44,160 bases of DNA, from positions 1 to 44,160 of the forward strand of contig CAYFSP010000009.1 of NCBI GenBank assembly GCA_964345925.1, written 5' to 3'. Below are positions 1 to 8,770 of the stretch, in pieces (the first letter of the stretch is position 1; every line of letters begins with the position of its first letter). The DNA is from Miniphocaeibacter sp964345925. Its GTDB lineage: Bacteria; Bacillota; Clostridia; Tissierellales; Peptoniphilaceae. A model generated the notes under the pieces. It saw only the letters and a program-made list of their open reading frames with translations. It was not told the DNA's origin and did no database searches. A program made the position numbers and the translations under genes.

Positions 1-315
1 GTTTTTTAATTTTCTAATATGGAAATAATAATGTATATACTATATTCTCTAATGATACTCAGTGTAAAGAATCAATCTATATTAAAATTCGTACTTTTGA
101 AGATTATCTACCAACAACATTATTTTCTAGTTTACAAATAATTGATTAAGTAAATTATTACAATTTTTAAATTAAAATATTTTAGATAAGATAAATACAT
201 TGGATAGATAAAAAATATTAGAAATAAAGTTCTAATATTGTGATTAAAAACTAGAGGAATGGCTATTTAAACTTAAAACTTCGAGAATTTCTTAAAATTA
301 TCATACAGAAAAGTA
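1..315. other. AT-rich intergenic region, no supported gene
   Basis: No convincing gene lies here. One plus-strand frame is open for 43 codons (18 to 149) without a usable start codon or ribosome-binding site, and encodes a segment containing RTFEDYLPTTLF. It could be the tail of a decayed gene, but nothing around it supports that. The remainder up to the tRNA-Trp terminator is AT-rich with no further structure that I can see. Confidence 0.5.
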
Positions 316-351
316 AAAATCCATCTAAGTTAACAACTTAGATGGATTTTT
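315..351 (-). terminator. Intrinsic terminator of tRNA-Trp
   Basis: A near-perfect 16-17 bp inverted repeat (arms 316-331 and 335-350, loop AAC) lies just downstream of tRNA-Trp on the minus strand. The arms carry A/T runs at both ends, so a U tract follows the stem when read on the minus strand. It could also stop transcription arriving from the left. Confidence 0.75.
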
Positions 352-358
352 GTAAAAT

Positions 359-433
359 TGGCAGGGACAAGAGGATTTGAACCCCTGACATCCGGTTTTG
401 GAGACCGACGTTCTACCACTGAACTATGCCCCT
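359..433 (-). tRNA. tRNA-Trp (CCA anticodon)
   Basis: Read on the minus strand, a cloverleaf folds with acceptor AGGGGCA/TGTCCCT (one G-T pair), the D-arm motif TAGTTCAGTGG, an anticodon stem TCGGT/ACCGG around loop CTCCAAA, and a T arm with loop TTCAAAT. The anticodon is CCA, which reads UGG (Trp). The 3' CCA is encoded. The length of 75 nt is normal. It lies downstream of groEL, separated from it by the groEL terminator. Confidence 0.95.
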
Positions 434-482
434 TTGAACAATACCTTATAATTATAAGCTATAATCTTTTCTATGTCAATTA

Positions 483-510
483 AAAAGGATAGAAATATTT
501 CTATCCTTTT
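483..510 (-). terminator. groEL terminator
   Basis: A perfect 28-nt palindrome (AAAAGGATAGAAAT followed by its complement) lies 10 nt downstream of the groEL stop. The outer A/T bases provide the U tract. It closes the groES-groEL transcript. Confidence 0.8.
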
Positions 511-519
511 ATTTATTGA

Positions 520-2151
520 TTACATGTATCCCATTCCACCACCTGGCATTCCTGCTGCTCCTGCCATTGGATCTTCTTTTGATACATCTGCTACTGCTGC
601 TTCTGTAGTAAGTAACATTGCAGCTACTGATGAAGCATTTTGTAATGCTGATCTAGTTACCTTTGTAGGATCAACTATACCTGCATCAATCATATTTACA
701 TATTCTTCTTTGTAAGCATCAAAACCTATTCCTTTTGCTTCTGATTTTACTTTTTCCACTATTACTGAACCTTCTAATCCAGCGTTAATGGCAATTTGTT
801 TTACTGGTTCCTCTAATGCTTTAAGGATTATACTAACTCCTGTTTTTTCATCATTTTCAACTGTAGGTAACAACGCTTCTATTTTCTCTAATATATTTAT
901 ATAAGCTGTTCCACCACCTGGTACTATACCTTCTTCTACTGCTGCTCTTGTAGCTGCTAAAGCATCTTCTAAACGTAATTTTCTTTCTTTTAATTCTGTT
1001 TCTGTTGCTGCTCCTACTTGGATTACTGCAACTCCACCTGAAAGTTTTGCTAAACGCTCTTGTAATTTTTCTAAATCAAATTCAGAGTCCGTATTTTCCA
1101 TTTGGTTTCTAATTTGGTTTACTCTATCTTTAATATCTTTGTCAGCACCTGCACCGTCAACTATAACAGTGTTTTCTTTTGAAACATTTACTTTTCTAGC
1201 TGTTCCTAACATATCTATTGTAATATCAGCTAATTCTCTTCCCAAATCTTCACTTACAACTTCAGTATTAGTAAGAACTGCTATATCTTGTAACATTTCT
1301 TTTCTTCTATCTCCAAATCCTGGAGCTTTTACTGCTACACAATTGAAAGTTCCTCTTAACTTATTTATTACTAATGTTGTCATTGCTTCACCTTCAACAT
1401 CATCAGCAATTATTAATAATGGTTTACCAACTTTTACCACTTCTTCTAACACTGGTAATATATCTTGAATATTAGTTATTTTCTTATCTGTTATTAATAT
1501 ATATGGATCTTCTAATTCAGCTTCCATTTTATCAGTATCTGTAACCATGTAAGGTGAAACATATCCTCTATCGAATTGCATACCTTCCACTACTTCTAGA
1601 GTAGTTCCCATACTTCTTGATTCTTCTACTGTTATAACTCCATCTTTTCCAACTTTTTCCATTGCTTCAGCTATCATTTTCCCCACTTCTTCATCAGCAG
1701 CGGAAATTGCTCCTACTTGCGCTATGGATTCACTAGTTTCAACTGGAATGGATATATTTTTTATTTCTTCAACAGCTTTATCTACGGCTTTTTTTATACC
1801 TTTTTGTAATATCATAGGATTTGCACCTGCAGCTAAGTTTTTAATTCCTTCTCTAACTATAGCTTGTGCTAATAGTGTTGCTGTTGTAGTTCCATCCCCT
1901 GCTACGTCATTTGTTTTTGTAGCTACTTCCTTAACTAATTGAGCTCCCATATTTTCATATGGATCTTCCAACTCAATTTCTCTGGCAATTGTTACACCAT
2001 CATTTGTTATAAGAGGTGAGCCAAACTGTTTATCTAAAACAACATTTCTTCCCTTTGGTCCTAATGTAACTTTTACTGTATCCGATAACTTATTTACACC
2101 TTCTATTAAGCCATTTCTAGCATCTATACTAAATTTGATTTCTTTAGCCAT
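520..2151 (-). CDS. groEL: Chaperonin GroEL (60 kDa, Hsp60)
   Basis: This is the ATP-dependent double-ring cytosolic chaperonin that folds proteins inside a cavity capped by GroES. The 543-residue length is normal for the family. Visible family signatures are the N-terminal MAKEIKFSIDARNGL, TLGPKGRNVVLDK, the ATP-site segment NDGVTIAREIELEDPYEN, VAGDGTTTAT, and the flexible Gly/Met C-terminal tail ending GGGMGYM. AAAGGAGGA stands upstream of the ATG. It is the second gene of the groES-groEL operon, 20 bp behind groES, and is expected to share the heat-inducible HrcA/CIRCE control ahead of groES. Only one copy is present here. Identification is secure. Confidence 0.99.
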   Translation of the reverse strand: MAKEIKFSIDARNGLIEGVNKLSDTVKVTLGPKGRNVVLDKQFGSPLITNDGVTIAREIELEDPYENMGAQLVKEVATKTNDVAGDGTTTATLLAQAIVREGIKNLAAGANPMILQKGIKKAVDKAVEEIKNISIPVETSESIAQVGAISAADEEVGKMIAEAMEKVGKDGVITVEESRSMGTTLEVVEGMQFDRGYVSPYMVTDTDKMEAELEDPYILITDKKITNIQDILPVLEEVVKVGKPLLIIADDVEGEAMTTLVINKLRGTFNCVAVKAPGFGDRRKEMLQDIAVLTNTEVVSEDLGRELADITIDMLGTARKVNVSKENTVIVDGAGADKDIKDRVNQIRNQMENTDSEFDLEKLQERLAKLSGGVAVIQVGAATETELKERKLRLEDALAATRAAVEEGIVPGGGTAYINILEKIEALLPTVENDEKTGVSIILKALEEPVKQIAINAGLEGSVIVEKVKSEAKGIGFDAYKEEYVNMIDAGIVDPTKVTRSALQNASSVAAMLLTTEAAVADVSKEDPMAGAAGMPGGGMGYM

Positions 2152-2171
2152 TATTTTCTATTCCTCCTTTA

Positions 2172-2450
2172 TTATTCAACAATTGCAAGAACATCTTCAA
2201 TTTTTACAACTATATATTCTTCGTTTTCTAATTTTACTTCTGTTCCTGAATATTTAGAATAAATTACTTTATCTCCAACATTTAAATTTATATTCTTATC
2301 ACTATCTTTTAAAGAGTCTGAAACAGCCACTACTTCTGCTACTTGTGGCTTTTCTTTAGCTGAACTAGGTAAAACGATACCTGAAACAGTCTTTTCTTCC
2401 ACCTCCATCATCTTTACTACTATTCTTTCCCCTAATGGTTTAAGTTCCAT
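2172..2450 (-). CDS. groES: Co-chaperonin GroES (10 kDa, Hsp10)
   Basis: GroES caps the GroEL ring and regulates its ATPase cycle. The 92-residue length fits the family of about 95. Diagnostic features are the start MELKPLGERIVVKM, the mobile loop EEKTVSGIVLPSSAKEKPQ that contacts GroEL, and the YSKYSGTEVKLENEEYIVV beta segment. An AAGGGGG ribosome-binding site precedes the ATG. It is the first gene of the operon, with a sigma-A-like promoter and a CIRCE-like operator upstream, so heat-shock repression by HrcA is the expected regulation. HrcA itself is not in the window. Confidence 0.99.
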   Translation of the reverse strand: MELKPLGERIVVKMMEVEEKTVSGIVLPSSAKEKPQVAEVVAVSDSLKDSDKNINLNVGDKVIYSKYSGTEVKLENEEYIVVKIEDVLAIVE

Positions 2451-2483
2451 TTATAAATCCCCCTTTATTTAGAATTCACTTTA

Positions 2484-2510
2484 TTAGCACTCGGTTGTTT
2501 GAGCTGCTAA
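2484..2510 (-). promoter_or_regulatory. CIRCE-like operator (HrcA site) of groESL
   Basis: The left arm TTAGCACTC matches the CIRCE consensus exactly. The right arm reads GAGCTGCTAA rather than GAGTGCTAA, with an extra C. The outer TTAGCA/TGCTAA dyad is intact with 15 bp between its halves. It lies between the -10 box and the groES start, the usual CIRCE position. Confidence 0.85.
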
Positions 2511-2523
2511 TAACTACTCTTAT

Positions 2524-2552
2524 ATAATAACTTATTCTCTGATTTTTTTCAA
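2524..2552 (-). promoter_or_regulatory. groES promoter
   Basis: On the minus strand there is a -35 box TTGAAA (2547-2552), a 17 bp spacer and a -10 box TATTAT (2524-2529). The start would fall a few bases upstream of the CIRCE dyad. It stands back to back with the divergent hemolysin III-gene promoter. Confidence 0.75.
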
Positions 2553-2568
2553 GTCTTTTTTATAATCA

Positions 2569-2597
2569 TTGTTCTATTAATTAAACAGTGATATTAT
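2569..2597 (+). promoter_or_regulatory. Promoter of the hemolysin III-family gene
   Basis: A -35 box TTGTTC (2569-2574), a 17 bp spacer and a -10 box TATTAT (2592-2597) lie 18 bp ahead of the start codon. The predicted leader is therefore very short, barely more than the CGGAGG ribosome-binding site. Confidence 0.6.
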
Positions 2598-2615
2598 TTA
2601 ATAACGGAGGTTATT

Positions 2616-3284
2616 ATGTCTCAATCAAAGATAAATAAAAATAAAAAAAGAATTAGTGATGATGTTAAAATTGAAATAGCTAATGCTATTACTCATGGAC
2701 TAGGAGTTATTCTAGGAGTGATTTTCCTATTAATGCTTGTTATTCCAAGTGTTATAAATGGTGAAACAATTAAAGTTGTGGCATTCTCCTTATATGGAGC
2801 ATTTTTTATATTTATGTTTTTAAGCAGTACTATTTACCATTCTATTACTCATATTAAAGCTAAAAAAATATTGAGAGTATTAGATCATTCTTCAATATAT
2901 TTATTTATAGCAGGAACCTATATTCCAGTAATACTTTTGGTTTTAAAAGGTACTTTAAGAGTAGCACTACTCGTTTTAATATGTTCTCTTGCGTTTATAG
3001 GTGTACTATATAAGATTTTTAGCTATGGAAAGTACGATAAATATAAGGGTTTATCAACTATTTTATATATAGCTATGGGTTGGATTGCTGTATTCTTTGT
3101 AAAGCCAATAATACAGTCTACCTCAATTATGTTTTTCTTCTGGATTCTACTTGGTGGAATACTTTATAGTGGTGGAACTTATTTTTATAAAAAGGATAGT
3201 AAATATGCCCATGTAATTTGGCATTTGTTTGTTCTAGCAGCAGCTATTGCACAATTTATAGGTATTTATTTATATTTACTATAG
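2616..3284 (+). CDS. Hemolysin III / PAQR-family membrane protein (YqfA-like)
   Basis: This is an integral membrane protein of the HlyIII/progestin-adipoQ receptor family, 222 residues, with about seven hydrophobic segments. The conserved family residues are visible: the first His in AITHGLG (about 27), SSTIYHS after TM2, RVLDHSSIY, and the C-terminal HVIWHLFV. These His, Asp and Ser residues form the zinc site of this fold in characterised relatives. The family name comes from a Bacillus cereus protein reported to be pore-forming, but most bacterial members have no proven toxin role and are linked to membrane homeostasis. CGGAGG precedes the ATG. It is a single-gene unit, convergent with ligA across a shared terminator. 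Confidence 0.92.
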   Translation: MSQSKINKNKKRISDDVKIEIANAITHGLGVILGVIFLLMLVIPSVINGETIKVVAFSLYGAFFIFMFLSSTIYHSITHIKAKKILRVLDHSSIYLFIAGTYIPVILLVLKGTLRVALLVLICSLAFIGVLYKIFSYGKYDKYKGLSTILYIAMGWIAVFFVKPIIQSTSIMFFFWILLGGILYSGGTYFYKKDSKYAHVIWHLFVLAAAIAQFIGIYLYLL

Positions 3285-3287
3285 TAA

Positions 3288-3315
3288 AAAAGACTAATCA
3301 AACGATTAGTCTTTT
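3288..3315. terminator. Bidirectional terminator between the HlyIII gene and ligA
   Basis: A 12-bp perfect stem (AAAAGACTAATC / GATTAGTCTTTT, loop AAAC) starts 3 bp after the plus-strand stop and overlaps the last codons of ligA. The A/T flanks give U tracts in both directions. Confidence 0.8.
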
Positions 3316-5300
3316 AAAAATTCTTCTAATTCTTCTTCTCTTATTATTTTAACTCCAAGTTCCTGTGCTTTTGTAAACTTACTTCCAGGATCTGTTCCAA
3401 CTATTATATAATCAGTATTTTTTGATACCGATGATCCTGTCTTTCCACCTTTTTCTTTAAATGTATTTTCTAAATCTTTTCTTTTATAATTTTCAAAGGA
3501 TCCAGTTATTACAATTCTTTTATTTAAAAACTTGCTATCTTCTGAAATTTCTACAGGTTTTGGATTTTCTATTACTATTCCTTTTAAGAGAAGGCTATCT
3601 ATTCCTTTAACAACTTCTTCATCATGGAAAAATTCAACTATCGCCTCTGCTGTTATCTCTCCTATATCGTCCAATGTAACAAGTTCATCTACTGATGCAT
3701 TTCTAATCTTATCAAATGATAAAAATATTTTAGCTAAATCTTCACTTGTTTTTATACCTACATTTGGAATTCCAATTGCATATATAAAGTTTTCAAGTTT
3801 TATATTCTTACTTTTTTCTATTGCATTTAAAAGATTTTTCGTCTTCTTTTCTTTAAATCCTGGAACCGTTAGCAAGTCCTCTTCTGTAACATCATATATT
3901 TGAGATATTTCGTGAACATTTAATATTTCAAGCATCTTCTCTATTGTTTTTTCACTTAATCCGTCTATATTCATTGCATCCCTTGAAGCAAAATGCACAA
4001 GTCTACTGACTAATTGCGGTTCACAAGACATGGAGTTAGGACAAAAAATATGAACACCATCTCTAATTAAATCAGTATGACAGTAAGGACATTTTTTAGG
4101 CATTTCTATTTCCTTTGTTTCCCTACCATCTTCTATAGTTCCCAATATTTCCGGTATAACATCATTTGATCTTCTAATTAATACTCTAGAATTTATCGCA
4201 ACTTTCTTCCTCAATATATCATCGTAATTGTTTAATGTAGCCCTTTGGACTGTAACATCACCTATTTCCACAGGTTCGAGTATAGCTGTTGGCGTTACTT
4301 TTCCAGTTCTACCTACATTCCAAACAACTTTTTCAAGTATTGTTGTAACCTCTTCCGGCTCAAACTTATATGCTATAGCCCATCTTGGAAATTTATTTGT
4401 ATAACCTAAAACTTCCCTAGTCCTCATATCGTTTATTTTTATTACAGCACCATCTGTTAAAATATCAATTTCTTTTCTATAATTTTCTATATAATCAATA
4501 ATATTTTCAACTTCATCTATATTTTTTGCAACTCTGAAGAATTTATTTACTTTAAATCTATTTTCCTTTATAAATTCCACCATTTCTAATTGACTTTCAA
4601 ATTCTTTATTTTCAATATATCCAATATTATAGAAAAATGCCGTTAAATGTCTTTTTTCAGTTTCTTTAGGATTTAAGTTCCTCAATGCTCCTGCTGCAGC
4701 ATTTCTTGCATTTTTTAATTGAACTTCATTTGTTTTATTATAGTTTACCAATTCAGATAAAGGCATTAACCCTTCTCCCTGAACTTCCATTAAACCCTTA
4801 TATTCTATTTCTAGCGGTATTGACTTAATGGTCTTAGCTTGAGCTAGTATTTCCTCACCAATTGTTCCATTACCCCTCGTAGAAGCCATTACTAAATTTC
4901 CATTATCATATGTTAAATTAATCGTTAAACCATCGAATTTCAATTCAATAATAAATTCTAAAGCAGGTAATTTATTTTCATTTTCGAAGTTATAATTTCC
5001 AACTAATTTTTCACATCTTTGAATCCAATCCCTTAAATCCTCAAAACTTTGAGCCTTATCTAAACTATATAAAGGACTTATATGAGTATGTTTTATAAAA
5101 CCTTCTAAAAGTGTATTACCAACTCTCTGAGTTGGAGAATTAGTAGAAACTATTCCAGTTTCCTTTTCTAGCTTTACTAATTCATCATATAGTTTATCGT
5201 ACTCACCATCTGATACTATAGGCTCATCTAAAGTATAATAATGGTAATTCAATTCATTAATTCTCTTTATAAGCTCAGTTATCCTATCATTTTTATCCAT
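3306..5300 (-). CDS. ligA: NAD+-dependent DNA ligase LigA
   Basis: LigA seals nicks during replication and repair using NAD+. The 664 residues match the usual 660-670. In order there is the NAD-binding Ia domain at the N-terminus (HYYTLDEPIVSDGEYD), the adenylation motif ELKFDG with nucleophile Lys121, and RGNGTIGEE. Further along come the OB fold (ILEKVVWNVGRTGKVTPTAI), a four-Cys zinc finger (CPYC...CPNSMSC), helix-hairpin-helix repeats (LTVPGFKEKKTKNL), and a C-terminal BRCT domain from about 588 (NKRIVITGSFENYKRKDLE). Its start codon overlaps the pcrA stop in a TAATG arrangement, so the two are translationally coupled in a pcrA-ligA operon. This pairing is common in Firmicutes. Confidence 0.98.
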   Translation of the reverse strand: MDKNDRITELIKRINELNYHYYTLDEPIVSDGEYDKLYDELVKLEKETGIVSTNSPTQRVGNTLLEGFIKHTHISPLYSLDKAQSFEDLRDWIQRCEKLVGNYNFENENKLPALEFIIELKFDGLTINLTYDNGNLVMASTRGNGTIGEEILAQAKTIKSIPLEIEYKGLMEVQGEGLMPLSELVNYNKTNEVQLKNARNAAAGALRNLNPKETEKRHLTAFFYNIGYIENKEFESQLEMVEFIKENRFKVNKFFRVAKNIDEVENIIDYIENYRKEIDILTDGAVIKINDMRTREVLGYTNKFPRWAIAYKFEPEEVTTILEKVVWNVGRTGKVTPTAILEPVEIGDVTVQRATLNNYDDILRKKVAINSRVLIRRSNDVIPEILGTIEDGRETKEIEMPKKCPYCHTDLIRDGVHIFCPNSMSCEPQLVSRLVHFASRDAMNIDGLSEKTIEKMLEILNVHEISQIYDVTEEDLLTVPGFKEKKTKNLLNAIEKSKNIKLENFIYAIGIPNVGIKTSEDLAKIFLSFDKIRNASVDELVTLDDIGEITAEAIVEFFHDEEVVKGIDSLLLKGIVIENPKPVEISEDSKFLNKRIVITGSFENYKRKDLENTFKEKGGKTGSSVSKNTDYIIVGTDPGSKFTKAQELGVKIIREEELEEFLKD

Positions 5301-7501
5301 TAAATTTTCTCCAATGGTGCTAAATTCTTATTAAGCTTTTTAATCCCTTTCTTCTCAAAGGCAATTACAAGTTCATCTCCGCCATCTTTTTCAGTTATTG
5401 AAACAACAGTTCCAACACCAAAAACTTTATGCTTAACTTTTTCTCCCACTTTTATATCAAAACCTTCTTGAACTCTTTTTTTAGGTTTTTCCTTCTTAAT
5501 AAAGTCATCTCTTAAATCGTCTGCCATACTTTCAACAGATGATGAATAACTTTCCCTAAAATTGCTATTTATTATCTCTTTAGGTTTTTCCTTTAATATA
5601 TTTTCTTCCATCTCCTCTATAAACCTCGATTCCTTTTTGCTCATTGTTTTACCAAAAACCCTTCTTGATGCTGAGCTTGTAATATATAATTTCTCCTCTG
5701 CCCTAGTAACTGCAACATAGCAAAGTCTTCTTTCCTCTTCTATTCCATCTCTTTCCATTATAGATCTTTCACTTGGGAACAGTCCTTCTTCCATTCCCGT
5801 AAGAAATACCGCTTTATATTCTAATCCCTTAGCTGCATGTATTGTCATTAGACTAATACCTTTTTTTCCATCATCTGTTTTATCAACATCGGACAAAAGG
5901 CTTACAGATGCAAGATAATCCTCTAAGGAAGGTGCTTCTGCATTTTTTTCATAATCCATTATAGCCGTAACAAATGAACCTAAGTTCTCTATTCTAGTCT
6001 TATCTTCTCGTAGCTTCGATTCTTTTAACATGGATAAATATTCTGTCTTTTCTAAAACAAATTCTACAAAATCGGATACACCATAGTTATTCATTTTATC
6101 TTTTAAATTTTCCATCATAAATAAGAAATTTCTTAACTTTGCAGCTGTTCCTGCTGTAACCATATGAAGATTGTCTCTTTTCAATAGTTCATAAACCGAT
6201 ATTCCCTCTGCATTTGCAGCCACTTCTAGTTTATTTATTGTTGCATCTCCAATTCCCCTTTTAGGATAATTAATAATTCTCTTCAAAGAAATATTATCAT
6301 TAGAATTTATAATTATCTTTAAGTAGGCTATTAAATCCTTAATTTCTTTCCTATCGTAGAATTTTAAACCACCAACAACATGATAGTTTATACCTTCACG
6401 CATTAAAGTTTCCTCAAAAATACGTGACTGTGCATTTGTTCTATAAAGTATTGCCATGTCTTCAAAAGCATAGTCATTATACTTTAAATGTTCAATCCAA
6501 TTCGTCACTACAATAGCTTCCTCTAAGTCAGAACCAACTTTCTTATATATAATATCGTCACCATCTGTATTATCAGTCCATAGATCTTTATCTTTTCTCT
6601 CTTCATTATTTTTTATTACGGAGTTTGCAACTTTTAAAATCTTTTTTGTAGATCTATAATTCTGTTCCAATGTTACTATTTTTGCATCTTTAAAATCTTT
6701 TTCAAAATTTAAAATATTTGTAATATCAGCACCTCTCCATCCGTATATGGATTGGTCTCCATCACCAACAGCACAAATATTGTTGCTTTTTTTCGTTAAA
6801 TTCCTAATTAAATTATACTGACTTTTATTTGTATCTTGGTACTCATCAACAAATATATATTTAAATCTGCTGGAATACTTGTTTTTTATATCTGGGTTTT
6901 TTTCAAATAGTTCTAATGTCTTTAAAATTAAATCATCAAAATCAAGAGAATTATACATTTTAGTCTTTTTAGTATATTCTTCAAATAGTTCACCAAATAT
7001 TTTAAATGTTGGATTATCTTTGTAAACCGCTTCTAAATATGCTCTTCCCTCTCCAAGATTTTTCGTATTACTTACCACTGATAAAAATGGATTAGTTGGG
7101 AATTCTTTAACATCTAGATTTTTTTCTCTTAAAATTTCCTTAACCAATGATATTTGATCTGCTCTGTCATAAATTGTAAAGTTTGATGTGTAACCAATAT
7201 GAGTTATTTCTCTTCTAAGTATTTTTGTACATATTGAGTGAAAAGTCCCAATCCACATATCGCTAACATCTTCCTTTAAGAGTTTTGAAACCCTCTCCTT
7301 CATTTCCGATGCTGCCTTATTTGTAAAGGTTATTGCTAAAATTTCATATTTATTGCATAAACCCTTTTCTAAAATATGTGCTATTCTTGTAGTTAAAACT
7401 TTTGTTTTTCCACTTCCTGCACCTGCTAACACAAGTAAAGGCCCCTCTGTATGAAGTACTGCTTCTTTTTGTCTATTATTTAAATTATTTAATAAATTCA
7501 T
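5300..7501 (-). CDS. pcrA: ATP-dependent 3'-5' DNA helicase PcrA (UvrD/Rep family)
   Basis: PcrA is a superfamily 1A helicase used in repair, rolling-circle plasmid replication and removal of RecA or stalled polymerase from DNA. The 733 residues fit. Motifs are Q-motif NNRQKEAVLH, Walker A GAGSGKT (27-33), Ia TFTNKAASEM, Walker B VDEYQDTN, III GDGDQSIYGWRGAD, IV LEQNYRS, V LMTIHAAKGLEY and VI YVAVTRAEEKL. The C-terminal Tudor-like tail is also present (GEKVKHKVFGVGTVVSI), which contacts RNA polymerase in Bacillus. AGGAGC precedes the ATG. It is the first gene of a pcrA-ligA pair, with a leader hairpin upstream. Confidence 0.97.
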   Translation of the reverse strand: MNLLNNLNNRQKEAVLHTEGPLLVLAGAGSGKTKVLTTRIAHILEKGLCNKYEILAITFTNKAASEMKERVSKLLKEDVSDMWIGTFHSICTKILRREITHIGYTSNFTIYDRADQISLVKEILREKNLDVKEFPTNPFLSVVSNTKNLGEGRAYLEAVYKDNPTFKIFGELFEEYTKKTKMYNSLDFDDLILKTLELFEKNPDIKNKYSSRFKYIFVDEYQDTNKSQYNLIRNLTKKSNNICAVGDGDQSIYGWRGADITNILNFEKDFKDAKIVTLEQNYRSTKKILKVANSVIKNNEERKDKDLWTDNTDGDDIIYKKVGSDLEEAIVVTNWIEHLKYNDYAFEDMAILYRTNAQSRIFEETLMREGINYHVVGGLKFYDRKEIKDLIAYLKIIINSNDNISLKRIINYPKRGIGDATINKLEVAANAEGISVYELLKRDNLHMVTAGTAAKLRNFLFMMENLKDKMNNYGVSDFVEFVLEKTEYLSMLKESKLREDKTRIENLGSFVTAIMDYEKNAEAPSLEDYLASVSLLSDVDKTDDGKKGISLMTIHAAKGLEYKAVFLTGMEEGLFPSERSIMERDGIEEERRLCYVAVTRAEEKLYITSSASRRVFGKTMSKKESRFIEEMEENILKEKPKEIINSNFRESYSSSVESMADDLRDDFIKKEKPKKRVQEGFDIKVGEKVKHKVFGVGTVVSITEKDGGDELVIAFEKKGIKKLNKNLAPLEKI

Positions 7502-7524
7502 TATTGCTCCTATTTATAATCAAA

Positions 7525-7554
7525 AAAAATAAGACCTGTAAAAGGCTTATTTTT
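7525..7554 (-). terminator. Hairpin with T tract in the pcrA leader
   Basis: Arms AAAAATAAG (7525-7533) with CC, and GG with CTTATTTTT (7546-7554), form a stem with one bulged A. Read on the minus strand it ends in a run of eight T, so it looks like an intrinsic terminator 24 bp ahead of pcrA. It could be an attenuator or the end of a small upstream transcript. The uppP transcript already has its own terminator. Confidence 0.5.
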
Positions 7555-7710
7555 AATATATGTATTAATATTAAGTGTAGAAATCCCACCTACAATCATT
7601 ATACCATTTATATTCTTTTATTGTAGCCTTTTGTCGGAAATATTATTTATTAATTTTCTTAATATTATTCAATTTACAATATTCTAATATAAAAACTATT
7701 TATAATAAAA

Positions 7711-7728
7711 AAAGAGGTCTCCCTCTTA
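7711..7728 (-). terminator. uppP terminator
   Basis: A 6-bp G/C-containing stem AAGAGG/CCTCTT (7712-7717 and 7722-7727) overlaps the uppP stop. On the minus strand a run of T residues follows. Confidence 0.65.
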
Positions 7729-8547
7729 TTTTATTATGGTAAAGTAAAGAATAACAAGTATACCTAAAACTATTCTATACCAACCAAATATTTTAAAATC
7801 ATGTTTTTTAACATAGTTCATTAAAAACTTAATTGTAGCAATTGAAACTATAAAAGAAATAGCCGAAGCTACAATCAATATTAAAAACTCAAAACTAGTA
7901 AATGAAAGTCCAAATTTCAATAATTTAATAAAACTTGCTCCAAACATTACAGGTATTGCCAAGAAAAAAGTAAATTCTGCTGCAACCGTTCTTGAAAGTC
8001 CAATTGCTATACCACCTAGTATTGTTGCTCCTGACCTTGAAACACCTGGAAATATACCTGCTACCATTTGAAATATACCTATTATAATAGCCGCTTGAAA
8101 AGTAATTTCCTTAATGGAATTAACTTTAGACTTCTTATTGCTGTTTACATCTTCAACTAATATAAATAATATACCTACAACAATAAGCGCTAAGGCTATT
8201 GGTATTGGTTTATGAAATAACTCTTCAAATTTATCATCAAAGGGTATTATTAATGCAGCTGGAACACAGGCTACAACAATTTTAAACCACATCATCATCT
8301 TTGACTTACTTATTAATATTTTTCCACTTTCTCTTTTAAATGGAAATATTTTGCTCCAGTATATAACTACAACTGCAAGTATTGCACCTAGTTGAATTAC
8401 TACAGTAAACATGGACATAAAACTACTTGATGCCTTTAATTTTAAAAATTCATCTACTAATATAATATGACCCGTTGAGCTTATTGGTAACCATTCAGTA
8501 ATACCTTCAACTATTCCTAAAATTATTGCCTTTAAAATCTCTATCAT
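7726..8547 (-). CDS. uppP: Undecaprenyl-diphosphatase UppP (BacA)
   Basis: UppP dephosphorylates undecaprenyl diphosphate at the membrane to recycle the lipid carrier for peptidoglycan and other wall polymers. Overexpression of the family confers bacitracin resistance. The 273-residue protein is polytopic. It carries both reentrant-loop signatures: EGITEWLPISSTGH (14-27) with the catalytic Glu and His, and PGVSRSGATILGG (about 168-180) with the phosphate-binding Arg. It is a single-gene transcription unit. Confidence 0.97.
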   Translation of the reverse strand: MIEILKAIILGIVEGITEWLPISSTGHIILVDEFLKLKASSSFMSMFTVVIQLGAILAVVVIYWSKIFPFKRESGKILISKSKMMMWFKIVVACVPAALIIPFDDKFEELFHKPIPIALALIVVGILFILVEDVNSNKKSKVNSIKEITFQAAIIIGIFQMVAGIFPGVSRSGATILGGIAIGLSRTVAAEFTFFLAIPVMFGASFIKLLKFGLSFTSFEFLILIVASAISFIVSIATIKFLMNYVKKHDFKIFGWYRIVLGILVILYFTIIK

Positions 8548-8724
8548 ACATCACCCCTACATATTTTTCTATTATAACAACTTTTCATAATTATTGCATT
8601 GTTTTTAATATATTTATTGTATTGTCAAAGCTCTACATACTATATTCAAAATAGAAATGTATTTTAAAAATATACTTTTCGCTGTTATATAAAATATTTA
8701 AATAATAAAAAATTATAATATAAA

Positions 8725-8757
8725 AAAATAGTAGCAGAATATATCCACTACTATTTT
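8725..8757 (-). terminator. Terminator of the pot operon
   Basis: A 10-bp stem AAAATAGTAG/CTACTATTTT (8725-8734 and 8748-8757, 13-nt loop) lies 14 bp after the potD stop. An A-rich plus strand gives the U tract on the minus strand. The rest of the 8548-8724 interval shows no gene. Confidence 0.7.
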
Positions 8758-8770
8758 AGTATTTATATTT

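Noticed and set aside
1..149. Small plus-strand open frames at the window start
   Set aside because: The longest is 43 codons without a start codon. A 36-codon frame from ATG 31 lacks a proper ribosome-binding site and shows no recognisable family.
1139..1468. 109-codon plus-strand open frame
   Set aside because: It is antisense within groEL with Ser/Thr-rich shadow composition and no start signals.
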